A stretch of 64,000 nt of DNA. Source: Chlamydiales bacterium (GTDB lineage Bacteria > Chlamydiota > Chlamydiia > Chlamydiales > Simkaniaceae). Location of the stretch: positions 1 to 64,000 of the forward strand of contig JACKPO010000002.1 of assembly GCA_024233515.1 (NCBI GenBank), written 5' to 3'. Shown piece by piece: positions 49,937-58,458 of this stretch; position 1 is the stretch's first letter; every line of letters starts with the position of its first letter. A model generated the notes under the pieces. The model ran no database searches. It saw only the letters and a program-made list of their open reading frames with translations, and was not told the DNA's origin. The translations under genes and the position numbers were made by a program.

Positions 49937-51349
49937 ATGGACATTAACTATCCAAGGCTGTTTTCTCCTTGGCATGAGGGGGAAACCCAACGTGTTGTCG
50001 TCACTGGTTTTACTGGCGAAAAGGGGGCTGATAAGGTCATCCCAAAAGTTCAGAAGCACTTTCCTAAAGAGCAATTCGAGGCAAAGTGTTTCTTTGGATT
50101 GAAGGTGGTGAATCTCTACGATAAGGAGCTTGGAGAGATTCGAAAATCTTCTCAAGAGAAATATGAAAAAAAAGTGGAGGAAAATCGACGAGTTAGAGTC
50201 CAAAATTTAGAATGGGTCGATCTCGTTGTCTTCCGTATTACATTGGTCAGTGGGGCGGTTTTGTTTGGGCTGGCGTATCGTTTTGGAAAAGGAAAGCATC
50301 AAAAAGGGGTTTTTATTGCGGCGCTCGTGGTTCCCTTCGTTGCTTATCCATGCTTGAAGAAGTTTGGCCACTCCTATTATCCTGAAGTGATTCTAGAGAG
50401 AGAGAAGGAACCCGAGCCTAAGAGTCAAAAAAATACCTATGAGTTGGTCCTTCATCGGCATGATGGGCATCGAACTCTCCCCCCAAACTTTAAGCATGGA
50501 GAAGAGACCGATCTTTTAACCTGCGAAGAGTTGACTGAGGAAAAACTAGGTTCACCCGAGGTGATTTTCCTTCCTAACTATGTCGTGGATAGTAAGGCAT
50601 ATGTTCATTCTTGTCTTGAAAATGGAGCGATTAGAGATACCATTTATCGGAGAGAGTTTACCGATGAGGAGTATGAGAAAGTTATTACACAAATTTCACA
50701 GATTTTTGGGATCTCATCTAGCGATTTGTGGAGCTGTTTTGATGATGTGTTCCTTGAAGAAAGTACAACATCTGATTATCGGGGTGTGGATAAGACGGGG
50801 CAGTATACTAACCAAGCAAAACATGCTCTTAGCTATGCGTTTTCAAATCTTGAAGATAGTGGAATGAAGGAAATCGATCGGTTTTTTCAAGATCTTCAGA
50901 ATACCTTGTATCGTGTGGTTGAGGGGGTGTGCTCCGATCCTTCTTTTCGGGAAGAATATGATCGCTATATGCGGCTCCTATGCCTTCCTGAGGGCGCCAA
51001 ACTATCCCATCAGGCATTTCCCAATCTATTCAAGCTAACGGAAACGGAGTTTAAGATGCTCACAATAAAAATTGGGGAAATCCCTTTTATTAGAGCAGTT
51101 TATCTTCCAACCTTCCTTGAACTCATTTCATTTGAAGCCTTCGGTCCAAGTCAATATCAAAAAAAGATGGAAAAGAAGCTTAAAAAGTTGAAAATCTCTT
51201 ACATCCGGGCTTTTCGGTTAGAGATCTTAAGCGCCACCTTATTCAATGGGGAGATGAGAAAGGCTGATAAAAGCAAAGTGCGTGTTGAGCGGTTTGAAAA
51301 GCTTACTGGGTTTTCCCTTTCGGAAAGTGAGGGCGGGTCGAGCGGATGA
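49937..51349 (+). CDS. Inc-like membrane protein of unknown function
   Basis: The product is 470 aa from the ATG at 49937 (an ATG at 49922 would add five residues). About residues 90-150 hold two hydrophobic helices separated by a short GKGKHQK loop (VVFRITLVSGAVLFGLAYRF and GVFIAALVVPFVAYPCL), the bilobed hairpin typical of chlamydial inclusion-membrane proteins. The long C-terminal part is soluble and mostly helical, without a recognised motif. It would face the host cytosol if this is an Inc. It is convergent with the kinase gene, overlapping its end by 47 bp. Function unknown. Confidence 0.65.
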   Translation: MDINYPRLFSPWHEGETQRVVVTGFTGEKGADKVIPKVQKHFPKEQFEAKCFFGLKVVNLYDKELGEIRKSSQEKYEKKVEENRRVRVQNLEWVDLVVFRITLVSGAVLFGLAYRFGKGKHQKGVFIAALVVPFVAYPCLKKFGHSYYPEVILEREKEPEPKSQKNTYELVLHRHDGHRTLPPNFKHGEETDLLTCEELTEEKLGSPEVIFLPNYVVDSKAYVHSCLENGAIRDTIYRREFTDEEYEKVITQISQIFGISSSDLWSCFDDVFLEESTTSDYRGVDKTGQYTNQAKHALSYAFSNLEDSGMKEIDRFFQDLQNTLYRVVEGVCSDPSFREEYDRYMRLLCLPEGAKLSHQAFPNLFKLTETEFKMLTIKIGEIPFIRAVYLPTFLELISFEAFGPSQYQKKMEKKLKKLKISYIRAFRLEILSATLFNGEMRKADKSKVRVERFEKLTGFSLSESEGGSSG

Positions 51350-53108
51350 AGACGCGGCGGGCAACCTGGTAGAGAACGAAGGCGGCGCCGGCAATCATAA
51401 AAAGCTTGAAAACCCTTCCTGCCAGGGAAGGGAGATCAAAAGAGGGGCGAGGTAGAAAAGAGGAAGGGAGAATAGATTGAGGAAGAAGGGAAGGTGGTGG
51501 AGGGTTGACTGGTTCTGGAGGGGAAGATCCCCCAAGAAAGGGATCCTGATCCAGGATTTTAGTTAAATCCCAACGTTCTTTTGCTATGGGGTGACATAAA
51601 TGGCTAATAAAGTTTCGCAATGCTTCTGGGCGATCATGAAGTCTTGGGTCATCTTTGGGATCAAAGGAATTCCTTCGAGCAGTCTGAAGCTTTTGTTGTA
51701 GCTCAGTGTAACTTTTTGCAGGAAAGAGAACCTCGCCTGTCGCAAGTTCAAAAAGAATCACTCCTAATGAATAGAGATCAGCTTTTTGGTCATACTTTTC
51801 CCCGAACATCACTTCTGGAGGCATGTAATAGGGGGTTCCGATGGTTGATGCTGCTAAATCGTCTTCACTGACGCCTAAACGTGAGAAGCCAAAATCGAGG
51901 ATTTTCAGGAATCCGTCCTTTGTAACTAGAATATTTGCAGGTTTAAGATCCCTATGGAGCATCCCTTCAGGGAGGTCTTTTATCCCAAGGAGAAGCTGCC
52001 ATGCATAGGTGCAGATCATTGTATCTTCGAGTCTTTCCTTTCTCGATATTTTCTTTGATAAATCTTCTGATGCTTCATGGCATTCACTAAGTGTTCCATA
52101 GAGAGTCAGGCGGTTATCTTCAATCGCTGCAAGGTTGTCCTTATATTTCTTGACTTCATCGCATCCCATCAATCGGAAGGTTTCTTTTTTAGCATCCCAA
52201 ACAATCGCATAATAACTAGAAAGGGAATAAGGACTTTCGGGGAGAAAAGCACAAAACTCTCCTCCAAAGCGTTCATGACTGATCTCATAATAATTGGAGC
52301 GAGCCTCTGAAGGGACTTTTGGAGAATCTGTGGGGACAAGGCGAAGGGCCATGATCTCTTTTTTTCCATGGAGGTTAGTGAACGAAGTTTTCCAGACCTG
52401 TGCAAAAGAGCCACTTCCCAAAGGATCAAGGATCTGAAGATCTTTTAGCGCTGTTCCAAGGAAAAAATGAAATTGATTTGCGCGCGTTTCTGGGACATAG
52501 CTTGCAATTTTCAATTGTGTATTTTGATCGAGAAGCGCATCGAGCAAAAGAGGGGCAGTATCCCTTTCTAGGGGGCTCAAGGTTCCATATAACATGTAGC
52601 GATCGGGAAGGAGGGATCGTCCACTTAGATGTTCAACGATCTCCTGTCGTTGCAAAATTTCAAAATCTCCTTTCGTCTCGTTCCAGACAATGGCCGCCTC
52701 AGCTTGAGGGAAGGGGTGCCCTTTAGGAAGGAAGATCATCCATTCGATTCCAATCGTTTCACTTTCTAACAAGAGGCTTTTCTCTTTGTAATCTTTACTA
52801 GGGAGTCTTTCCACATTGATCAGTCGGAGAGCCTTTGTTTCTGGAGTTCCTTTCGTCTTATCCAAGACCTGGTAGACTTTTGTCGTAGAGCTTTCCCCTT
52901 TGCCACACATGAAGGTAAGGTGATAGTGAGCAGAGATGACATTCGTTAATTTGGCGAAGGCTTCTTCGTTGACAGGAAGAAAGGATCGAAGCTGTGCAAG
53001 CAATTCACAATCAAACTCATATCCAACAAGAATGAACTCATTGCTTGTTGTGGAGCCAATCGGCACTGAGGGGGTAGGGGTTCTGAAATAATCGATAAAC
53101 CAACTCAT
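51303..53108 (-). CDS. Serine/threonine protein kinase with duplicated N-lobe and C-terminal membrane anchor (kinase 1)
   Basis: The product is 601 aa from the ATG at 53108, whose context matches the kinase 2 start; the ORF extends 30 codons further but that is not supported. Residues about 225-525 are a protein kinase: glycine loop LGSGSFAQVW, HRDLKPANIL (Asp387), DFG (405-407), GTPYYMPPE and DLYSLGVILFE. The beta-3 Lys is replaced by Arg255 (MALRL). Residues about 61-179 resemble a second N-lobe: ALRL, then EWMIFLP...AIVW...LYGTLS, which recurs in the real lobe as EFCAFLP...AIVW...LYGTLS. A Pro-rich linker and one membrane helix (567-584) follow. Substrates unknown. Confidence 0.85.
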   Translation of the reverse strand: MSWFIDYFRTPTPSVPIGSTTSNEFILVGYEFDCELLAQLRSFLPVNEEAFAKLTNVISAHYHLTFMCGKGESSTTKVYQVLDKTKGTPETKALRLINVERLPSKDYKEKSLLLESETIGIEWMIFLPKGHPFPQAEAAIVWNETKGDFEILQRQEIVEHLSGRSLLPDRYMLYGTLSPLERDTAPLLLDALLDQNTQLKIASYVPETRANQFHFFLGTALKDLQILDPLGSGSFAQVWKTSFTNLHGKKEIMALRLVPTDSPKVPSEARSNYYEISHERFGGEFCAFLPESPYSLSSYYAIVWDAKKETFRLMGCDEVKKYKDNLAAIEDNRLTLYGTLSECHEASEDLSKKISRKERLEDTMICTYAWQLLLGIKDLPEGMLHRDLKPANILVTKDGFLKILDFGFSRLGVSEDDLAASTIGTPYYMPPEVMFGEKYDQKADLYSLGVILFELATGEVLFPAKSYTELQQKLQTARRNSFDPKDDPRLHDRPEALRNFISHLCHPIAKERWDLTKILDQDPFLGGSSPPEPVNPPPPSLLPQSILPSSFLPRPSFDLPSLAGRVFKLFMIAGAAFVLYQVARRVFIRSTRPHFPKGKTQ

Positions 53109-53147
53109 AATGGAAGCGAGTTTAACAGGTAAGTTTATTTTTGAAAA

Positions 53148-53163
53148 TGGTAAATTATCGGCG
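53148..53163 (+). repeat. Left target-site duplication of the IS
   Basis: TGGTAAATTATCGGCG; the copy at 54626-54641 differs at one base (T to C). The two flank the IS directly. Confidence 0.8.
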
Positions 53164-54625
53164 TGTAAGCGCAAAATGATAATGTCACCCTCGAGCAAAA
53201 TAGAAATGTCACCTTTGATAGATTTGGAGGCCGTGGAGGTGCCCTATGAAGGAGACATTGAAAATGACGGTAAAAGAAGCCGAGCGCCTTAGTGTGATGA
53301 GACAAATAGATAAGAAAATTTTGACAATAAAAAAAGGAAGCGAAGAGCTAGGATTAAGCCTGAGGCAAGCTAAAAGACTAAGAAAAAAGTATAAAGAACG
53401 CGGAGAAGAAGGATTAATCTCTCTAAAAAGAGGAAAACCAAGCAACCGGAGAACGGAGCAAGGTATAAAAGATCAGGTCTTAGATGTGATTAAAAGCAAG
53501 TACCCAGATTTTGGTCCAACACTGGCAAGTGAAAAGCTAGAGAAGGATGAGGGAGTAAAAATATCGAGAGAGACTCTTAGGAACTGGTTAATAGAAGCAG
53601 GGATATGGGAAGTAAAAAGGAAAAAGGAGAAAAAGGTACACCAGAGAAGGGAAAGAAGGAGTCGTTTCGGAGAGTTACTCCAGGGAGATGGATCTCCACA
53701 TGATTGGTTCGAAGGGAGAAGTGAAAAATGCACCCTACTGCAATTTGTAGATGATGCCACAAGCAAAACAACAGCGGCCCGATTTGCAAAAACAGAGACA
53801 ACAGAAGGGTATTTAGAGCTGCTTAAAGAGCACATAGGGAAATATGGGAAGCCCCTGGGGCTGTACGTAGACAAGCATGCCATATTTCGAGTGAACAGAG
53901 AAGAGATCCAAAAAGGGGTAGGGATTACCCATTTTGGCCAAGTTGTGAAAGACCTTGATATCGAACTGATCTGCGCGCACAGCCCACAGGCTAAAGGGAG
54001 AGTAGAAAGGAAAAATGGAGTATTCCAGGACCGATTAATAAAAGAGATGAGGCTAAGGGGGATAAACACAATAGAAGAAGGGAATAAATATCTTCCTGAA
54101 TTTCTAGAGGAAATAAATAAAAAATTCGGGAAAGAGGCAGCAAACCCAGAAGATGCACATAGAAAGCTAAGAAAGGAAGACGATCTTCAGAGACTATTCA
54201 GGCGACAAGAAAAGAGGACGCTCTCGAAAAACCTGACAATGCAACACAAAGGGGTATTGTACCAGATAGAGACAAAGACCCCCAATCGTATGCAACATGC
54301 GAAAGTCACCGTATATGCAAAAGAAGGAGAGCCAATAGAAATAGAGTACAATGGAGTGAAATTGAAATATAAGAAATGGTCGGAAACAATCTATGAAAAG
54401 CCAGCCATTCTAGATCATAAGGAGCTAGAGAGCTGGAGAAACAAAAGAAGACAAAAACCCGGGAAACATCATCCATGGAGATAAGTAGAAAAAGAATCCG
54501 ATCCCGATCCTGCGCCGAGCTATTGGGGAGCTGCTCGGCTCCGGATCGGATTGCGGGCTAGGCCCGCAGTCAAGGTGACATTTCTAACTTGCAGAATTGG
54601 GTGACATTTCTATTTTGCGTTGACA
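53164..54625 (+). mobile_element. Insertion sequence, IS1202/ISNCY-type, about 1462 bp
   Basis: The left end TGTAAGCGCAAAATGATAAT and the right end (read inward) TGTCAACGCAAAATAGAAAT are inverted repeats. Both continue ATGTCACCC and are followed by a second internal copy of the GCAAnnTAGAAATGTCACC motif. The element holds one transposase gene and sits between 16-bp near-identical direct repeats. Long duplications of about 15-17 bp are known for one branch of the IS1202 family, as I recall. It separates two tandem paralogous kinase genes. The single mismatch in the duplication suggests it is fairly but not extremely young. Confidence 0.85.
53246..54484 (+). CDS. IS1202/ISNCY-family transposase
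   Basis: The product is 412 aa. An N-terminal helix-turn-helix (GSEELGLSLRQAKRLRKKYKERGEEGLISLKRGKPSNRR) binds the ends. The integrase core has DDE residues in LQGDGSPHDWFEGR, YVDKHAIFRVNREE and SPQAKGRVERKNGVFQDRLIKEMRL, the family hallmark. The ATG at 53246 has GGAGG upstream. No frameshift or stop is seen, so the element may still be active. Codon use looks more A-rich than the neighbouring kinases. Confidence 0.93.
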   Translation: MKETLKMTVKEAERLSVMRQIDKKILTIKKGSEELGLSLRQAKRLRKKYKERGEEGLISLKRGKPSNRRTEQGIKDQVLDVIKSKYPDFGPTLASEKLEKDEGVKISRETLRNWLIEAGIWEVKRKKEKKVHQRRERRSRFGELLQGDGSPHDWFEGRSEKCTLLQFVDDATSKTTAARFAKTETTEGYLELLKEHIGKYGKPLGLYVDKHAIFRVNREEIQKGVGITHFGQVVKDLDIELICAHSPQAKGRVERKNGVFQDRLIKEMRLRGINTIEEGNKYLPEFLEEINKKFGKEAANPEDAHRKLRKEDDLQRLFRRQEKRTLSKNLTMQHKGVLYQIETKTPNRMQHAKVTVYAKEGEPIEIEYNGVKLKYKKWSETIYEKPAILDHKELESWRNKRRQKPGKHHPWR

Positions 54626-56265
54626 TGGTAAATCATCGGCGCATCTTCAAGTGGGGGTTGAAGGCGTCTGAGGATTCGCTTGCCCAGTTGGTAAGCAACA
54701 AAAACTGCGCCACCTATAAAAAGGAGGCGGCAGATATTCCAAGATTGAATGGGGCGAGAGGGAGGAGGGTCGGTGATGAATTTTCCAAGAGCATCTATAG
54801 GAAGGGGGCGGTCTTGATTTTCTTGAGAAAGGAGTCCAATAAGCAACGCTTTTAGGTTTTCATGGTGCTCGGGAAACCGCGCTTTGATTTCTTCGGTGTC
54901 CATTTTTTCGGCGATTGTATCAGCATGATCTTGGCTACTGTGGTACGCCACATCACGAAGGCTTTTGCACGCCTTTCTAAAAGATTCACCAAAAATGAGT
55001 TCGTATAGGATACATCCTGCGCCGTAGAGATCTGTTGCAAATCCATACTTCCCTTGCCTAAAGAGCTCTGGGGCCATGGTCATGGGCGTTCCGAGTCTTG
55101 TTTCAGTTAGGTTTTGCATCAATGTTGACTGAGAAAGGGCCTCTTCTTTTGGAACAATGTGGGAGAGTCCAAAATCGAAAACTTTGAGAATAAGGTCTTC
55201 TTCTTGTTCAAAGACAAGAACATTACCTGTTTTTAAATCGCGGTGAAGAATTCCCAACTGGTAAAGGGTTTGAAGAGCAAGGAGAAGTTGCCGTGTTGCA
55301 GAGACCACCACCGCTTCAGAGAGGGTTTTCCCTTTTAGGTAGTCATCTAGCGGGATTGCGTTGGGGAGAAATTCCCCAAGACTTGCAATAAGGGTATATT
55401 GATGCTCTCCAAGTTTGGAGCGATCCTCGAACGATTGACGAATGGTATTGCTCGTGAGAACTTCAAGTTCCTTTTGTTCATTACGGACAAGAGCTTCGTC
55501 AAAGTTAGCGATGGTGGGATCGTTAGGAACATATTGCGCAAACTCTGCGCCGAAACGACCTTGACTCAGCGTTCTCATTTCTCCTTCTTTTTGTCTTACT
55601 GGAAGGAGGTTTTTTGGGATTCTAAGAACCTTTTGGAGGATTTCTTTCTTAACCTTATCGAAATAACGGACCTCCCAAACGGTGTTAAACGAACCCGTTC
55701 CTAAAAGACGAACGATATTGAATGTTTGATAATGAGAATGCAAAAAAGAGAGGATCTGATTGCGGATCTGACTATTAGGATAATGCTTAAAAAATTCCCC
55801 CAGGGGAGCATCAGGGAAAAAGGGATGAGCAAAGGTCGGCTCGGGTGTTGAACTGAGGGTCCCCCAAAGTTCAAATGAGGGTTTCCGCTCTAAAATGGAC
55901 TCCCTTTTAAGGTAGTGGATGCGCCGGCGATCGGGGTCGTATGCAATTGCTCCTTCAAGGGTTTCGTTTTGGTGGAAAATTTCCCATTCAAGTCCTTCTC
56001 GTCCCAAAAGAGGAGAGTAGTGGGTCACCTGTTTTCCGTTGATGAGCTGAAGGGTTTTCGTTTCTCCATTGATCAAAACAGCAAACGCGCTTGATGCTTT
56101 TTGTTCAGGGAATGTTTTGACAAGAGAGATTCCAGGGAAACATTTTGCAAGGAGATTGCGGGTGCCGCTATTGAATGGCTGAAGGGCGCGCGCAAGATTA
56201 TCCTCTAGGGGATGTGCTGGAGGAGAGGGGGCTTGCTGTCCGAATAGTGTTGCAATCAAACTCAT
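54610..56265 (-). CDS. Serine/threonine protein kinase with duplicated N-lobe and C-terminal membrane anchor (kinase 2)
   Basis: The product is 551 aa. Kinase core: LLGTGSFNTVW (187-197), HRDLKTGNVL (Asp343), DFG (364-366), RLGTPMTMAPE and DLYGAGCILYE. The beta-3 position has Arg215 (KVLRI) instead of Lys, as in kinase 1. Residues about 65-138 match the N-terminal module of kinase 1 (LQLING, GLEWEIF, AIAYD, ELWGTLS). The membrane helix is near 512-527. The last four residues (VNAK) and the stop are encoded by the IS end; from the left flank I infer the ancestral ending was HFQK. It would act at a membrane on unknown substrates. Confidence 0.85.
   Translation of the reverse strand: MSLIATLFGQQAPSPPAHPLEDNLARALQPFNSGTRNLLAKCFPGISLVKTFPEQKASSAFAVLINGETKTLQLINGKQVTHYSPLLGREGLEWEIFHQNETLEGAIAYDPDRRRIHYLKRESILERKPSFELWGTLSSTPEPTFAHPFFPDAPLGEFFKHYPNSQIRNQILSFLHSHYQTFNIVRLLGTGSFNTVWEVRYFDKVKKEILQKVLRIPKNLLPVRQKEGEMRTLSQGRFGAEFAQYVPNDPTIANFDEALVRNEQKELEVLTSNTIRQSFEDRSKLGEHQYTLIASLGEFLPNAIPLDDYLKGKTLSEAVVVSATRQLLLALQTLYQLGILHRDLKTGNVLVFEQEEDLILKVFDFGLSHIVPKEEALSQSTLMQNLTETRLGTPMTMAPELFRQGKYGFATDLYGAGCILYELIFGESFRKACKSLRDVAYHSSQDHADTIAEKMDTEEIKARFPEHHENLKALLIGLLSQENQDRPLPIDALGKFITDPPPSRPIQSWNICRLLFIGGAVFVAYQLGKRILRRLQPPLEDAPMIYHVNAK
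54626..54641 (+). repeat. Right target-site duplication of the IS
   Basis: TGGTAAATCATCGGCG, inside the kinase 2 coding region; the partner is at 53148-53163. Confidence 0.8.
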
Positions 56266-56291
56266 AATGGCAAGGATCTTGCCATAATAAA

Positions 56292-57746
56292 CTATTTTTG
56301 AATACCAGAAATAATCAGAGATTTCTTTTCAAGATAAGCATCGAGACTTCCTTGGACCCCATTTTCTCTGCCGAGCCCAGACTCTTTATAACCTCCAAAG
56401 GGGAGGAGTTCAGAGACAACATCTGTGGTATTGATTCCAACGGAACCTGCTTCGAAACTCTCTGCCACGCGCCAGGTGCGGCCAATATTTTCACTAAAAA
56501 GATAAGCAGCCAGACCATAGTTTGTATCATTGGCCATTTGAATGGCTTCTTGTTCGGTTGAAAAAGTATAGATCGGGGCAACAGGACCAAAGACCTCTTC
56601 TTGGTACATCCGCATCTTCGGGTCCATATCGATAAGGAGAGTGGGCTCGTAGAAAAGGTTGCCAAGCTGCGAGCGAGCTCCTCCTACAAGCGCTGTTGCT
56701 CCTTTTGAGAGGGCATCATCGACAAGCTCTTCACATTTTGCAATTGCTGCATCGTTGATGAGAGGGCCGAGGTTTGTTGATTTATCAAGACCACTCCCAA
56801 GTTTTAATGTTTCCATCCGCTTTTGAAACTTTTCGACAAAGGCGTCTCGGACCGATGTGTGGACAAGAAACCGGTTGATGTTATTGCAACATTGGCCGGC
56901 GTTGTAAAACTTGAACCCAAAGGTTCCATCCACTGCTTTATCGAGATCAGCATCCTCAAAAATCACAGCAGGACAATTGCCACCGAGTTCCATCGTGACG
57001 TTTTTAATGGTGCTTGCGCAAGCGCTGTAGAGAGATTTTCCGACCTCTGTTGAACCGGTGAAAGTGAACTTTCGGACAAGGGGGTGGCGGGTCAGTTCAT
57101 AACCTACTTCACTTGGATCATTGCAGGTCAGAACGTTGAAAACTCCGGGAGGAATCCCTGCGCGGTCAGCAAGTTCTGCCAAAGCTAAGGCTGAAAGGGG
57201 AGTGTCTTCCGCAGGTTTCATTACAATGGTGCAACCTGCAGCAAGAGCTGGTGCGCACTTTTGAATGGGAAGGACCGAGGGGAAATTCCATGGAGTGACA
57301 ACCGCAACAACACCGACCGGCTCTTTCCAAATCATAAAACGGCGGTTGGGATCAGGTGAGGTCATGGTGAGCCCCGTCATTCGGCGCGCTTCTTCCGCAT
57401 GCCACTCGAAGAACCCTTCATTTCCCATGAGTTCGTGGGTCGATTGTTCAAAAGGTTTTCCCTGTTCAAGAGTGAGAAGGGTGGCGAGATCATCCCAATT
57501 TTCTTGCATCAGCGTGCGCCACTTCCTTAAAAGAGCTGCCCGTTCTTTCGCGCTCACATGTTTCCAGGTTTCAAAAGCGGCGTGCGCTTTTTCAATCGCC
57601 TCAGCGGCTGTTTTTCCATCGATTTCTGAAACGTCCGCAACCTTTTTTCCATCGAAAGGGTTTTTCACTGGGAAGGTTTTCTTTCCCTTCACCCATTTCC
57701 CATGGATGTAGCTATCGGTCTTAAGGAGATTTTTATCTTTCAACAT
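56292..57746 (-). CDS. gabD: NAD(P)-dependent succinate-semialdehyde dehydrogenase
   Basis: The product is 484 aa. It oxidises succinate semialdehyde to succinate. Aldehyde dehydrogenase motifs: PWNFPSVLPIQKCAPALAAG, FTGSTEVGKSL, MELGGNCPAVIFEDADLD (general base Glu) and NAGQCCNNINRFLV (catalytic Cys about 286). The ending ESGLGRENG is typical of the GabD/SSADH group. Other aldehyde substrates cannot be excluded. It starts 8 bp after the recO stop, so the two are one operon. Confidence 0.9.
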   Translation of the reverse strand: MLKDKNLLKTDSYIHGKWVKGKKTFPVKNPFDGKKVADVSEIDGKTAAEAIEKAHAAFETWKHVSAKERAALLRKWRTLMQENWDDLATLLTLEQGKPFEQSTHELMGNEGFFEWHAEEARRMTGLTMTSPDPNRRFMIWKEPVGVVAVVTPWNFPSVLPIQKCAPALAAGCTIVMKPAEDTPLSALALAELADRAGIPPGVFNVLTCNDPSEVGYELTRHPLVRKFTFTGSTEVGKSLYSACASTIKNVTMELGGNCPAVIFEDADLDKAVDGTFGFKFYNAGQCCNNINRFLVHTSVRDAFVEKFQKRMETLKLGSGLDKSTNLGPLINDAAIAKCEELVDDALSKGATALVGGARSQLGNLFYEPTLLIDMDPKMRMYQEEVFGPVAPIYTFSTEQEAIQMANDTNYGLAAYLFSENIGRTWRVAESFEAGSVGINTTDVVSELLPFGGYKESGLGRENGVQGSLDAYLEKKSLIISGIQK

Positions 57747-57754
57747 AATTTTCT

Positions 57755-58327
57755 CTATAGCTGAGTTGAGAGAAGAACATCAACCTCTTTTATGATAGGT
57801 GCGGGGAGTTCTAGATCAAGAAGGGGCTCAAATTGCCGCGTATTGACGAGTGTGAGAAGGAGTTTCGAATTGAGGTTTTCAAGATCGAGAAGACCTTCAT
57901 GTTTGAGAAATTTGAGATGAAAACTTGCCGAAAGGGTTTCGGGATAGGTCGCACTTCCCAATTTTTTTAGAAAGGATGCCAGAAGAGCGTAGAGAGCGGG
58001 AGAACTTTTCCCAGGGAGCTGCGTCTCATAAATGGTGGTAAGAATTTTTCCAGCAACCTCAAGATGGCGGTACGATTTTCTAAGAGCGAGATGGAGATCA
58101 ACAATCGATCCATCAAGGAATTTATGGAGATCAGCACGTCCTTTTCGAAAAAGATATTCGCCGCGGCACAGCGGAGTGGCTAGGTTGGTCAGTGTCGGCT
58201 TTTTTTTTGAAAGTCCCCGGACATAGAGGCTCATCACCCCTTGCTCAGGAGTGTAAAGGGTAAGGATCCGATCCTGATCTTTAAAGGGAACGGCCCTCAG
58301 AACAATTCCTTCGACTTTCTCTTCCAT
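57755..58327 (-). CDS. recO: DNA repair protein RecO (short form)
   Basis: The product is 190 aa. RecO loads RecA on SSB-coated single strands with RecR. The N-terminal OB-fold is clear (EGIVLRAVPFKDQDRILTLYTPEQGVMSLYVRGLSKKK), followed by the helical domain. Typical RecO is about 240 aa with a Cys4 zinc site; that C-terminal part is missing here. A shortened RecO is also seen in Chlamydia as I recall. It is upstream of gabD in an operon. Confidence 0.88.
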   Translation of the reverse strand: MEEKVEGIVLRAVPFKDQDRILTLYTPEQGVMSLYVRGLSKKKPTLTNLATPLCRGEYLFRKGRADLHKFLDGSIVDLHLALRKSYRHLEVAGKILTTIYETQLPGKSSPALYALLASFLKKLGSATYPETLSASFHLKFLKHEGLLDLENLNSKLLLTLVNTRQFEPLLDLELPAPIIKEVDVLLSTQL

Positions 58328-58334
58328 CTTTTAC

Positions 58335-58364
58335 CTGGAATGAATTGTCTTCTTTTGATATATT
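58335..58364 (+). promoter_or_regulatory. Promoter of tRNA-Arg(TCG)
   Basis: TTGTCT (58335-58340), an 18-bp spacer and TATATT (58359-58364), 12 bp before the tRNA. Confidence 0.5.
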
Positions 58365-58376
58365 TTCTTCAAGTTT

Positions 58377-58450
58377 GCACCGATAGCTCAATTGGATAGA
58401 GTACCTGACTTCGGATCAGGTGGTTAGAGGTTCGAGTCCTCTTCGGTGCG
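58377..58450 (+). tRNA. tRNA-Arg (anticodon TCG)
   Basis: The gene is 74 nt. Acceptor arms GCACCGA/TCGGTGC pair fully and the discriminator is G. The anticodon stem CCTGA/TCAGG holds loop CTTCGGA with anticodon TCG. The T-arm is GAGGTTCGAGTCCTC. The AAA ATPase gene ends 8 bp downstream on the other strand. Confidence 0.95.
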
Positions 58451-58458
58451 CACTTTTC

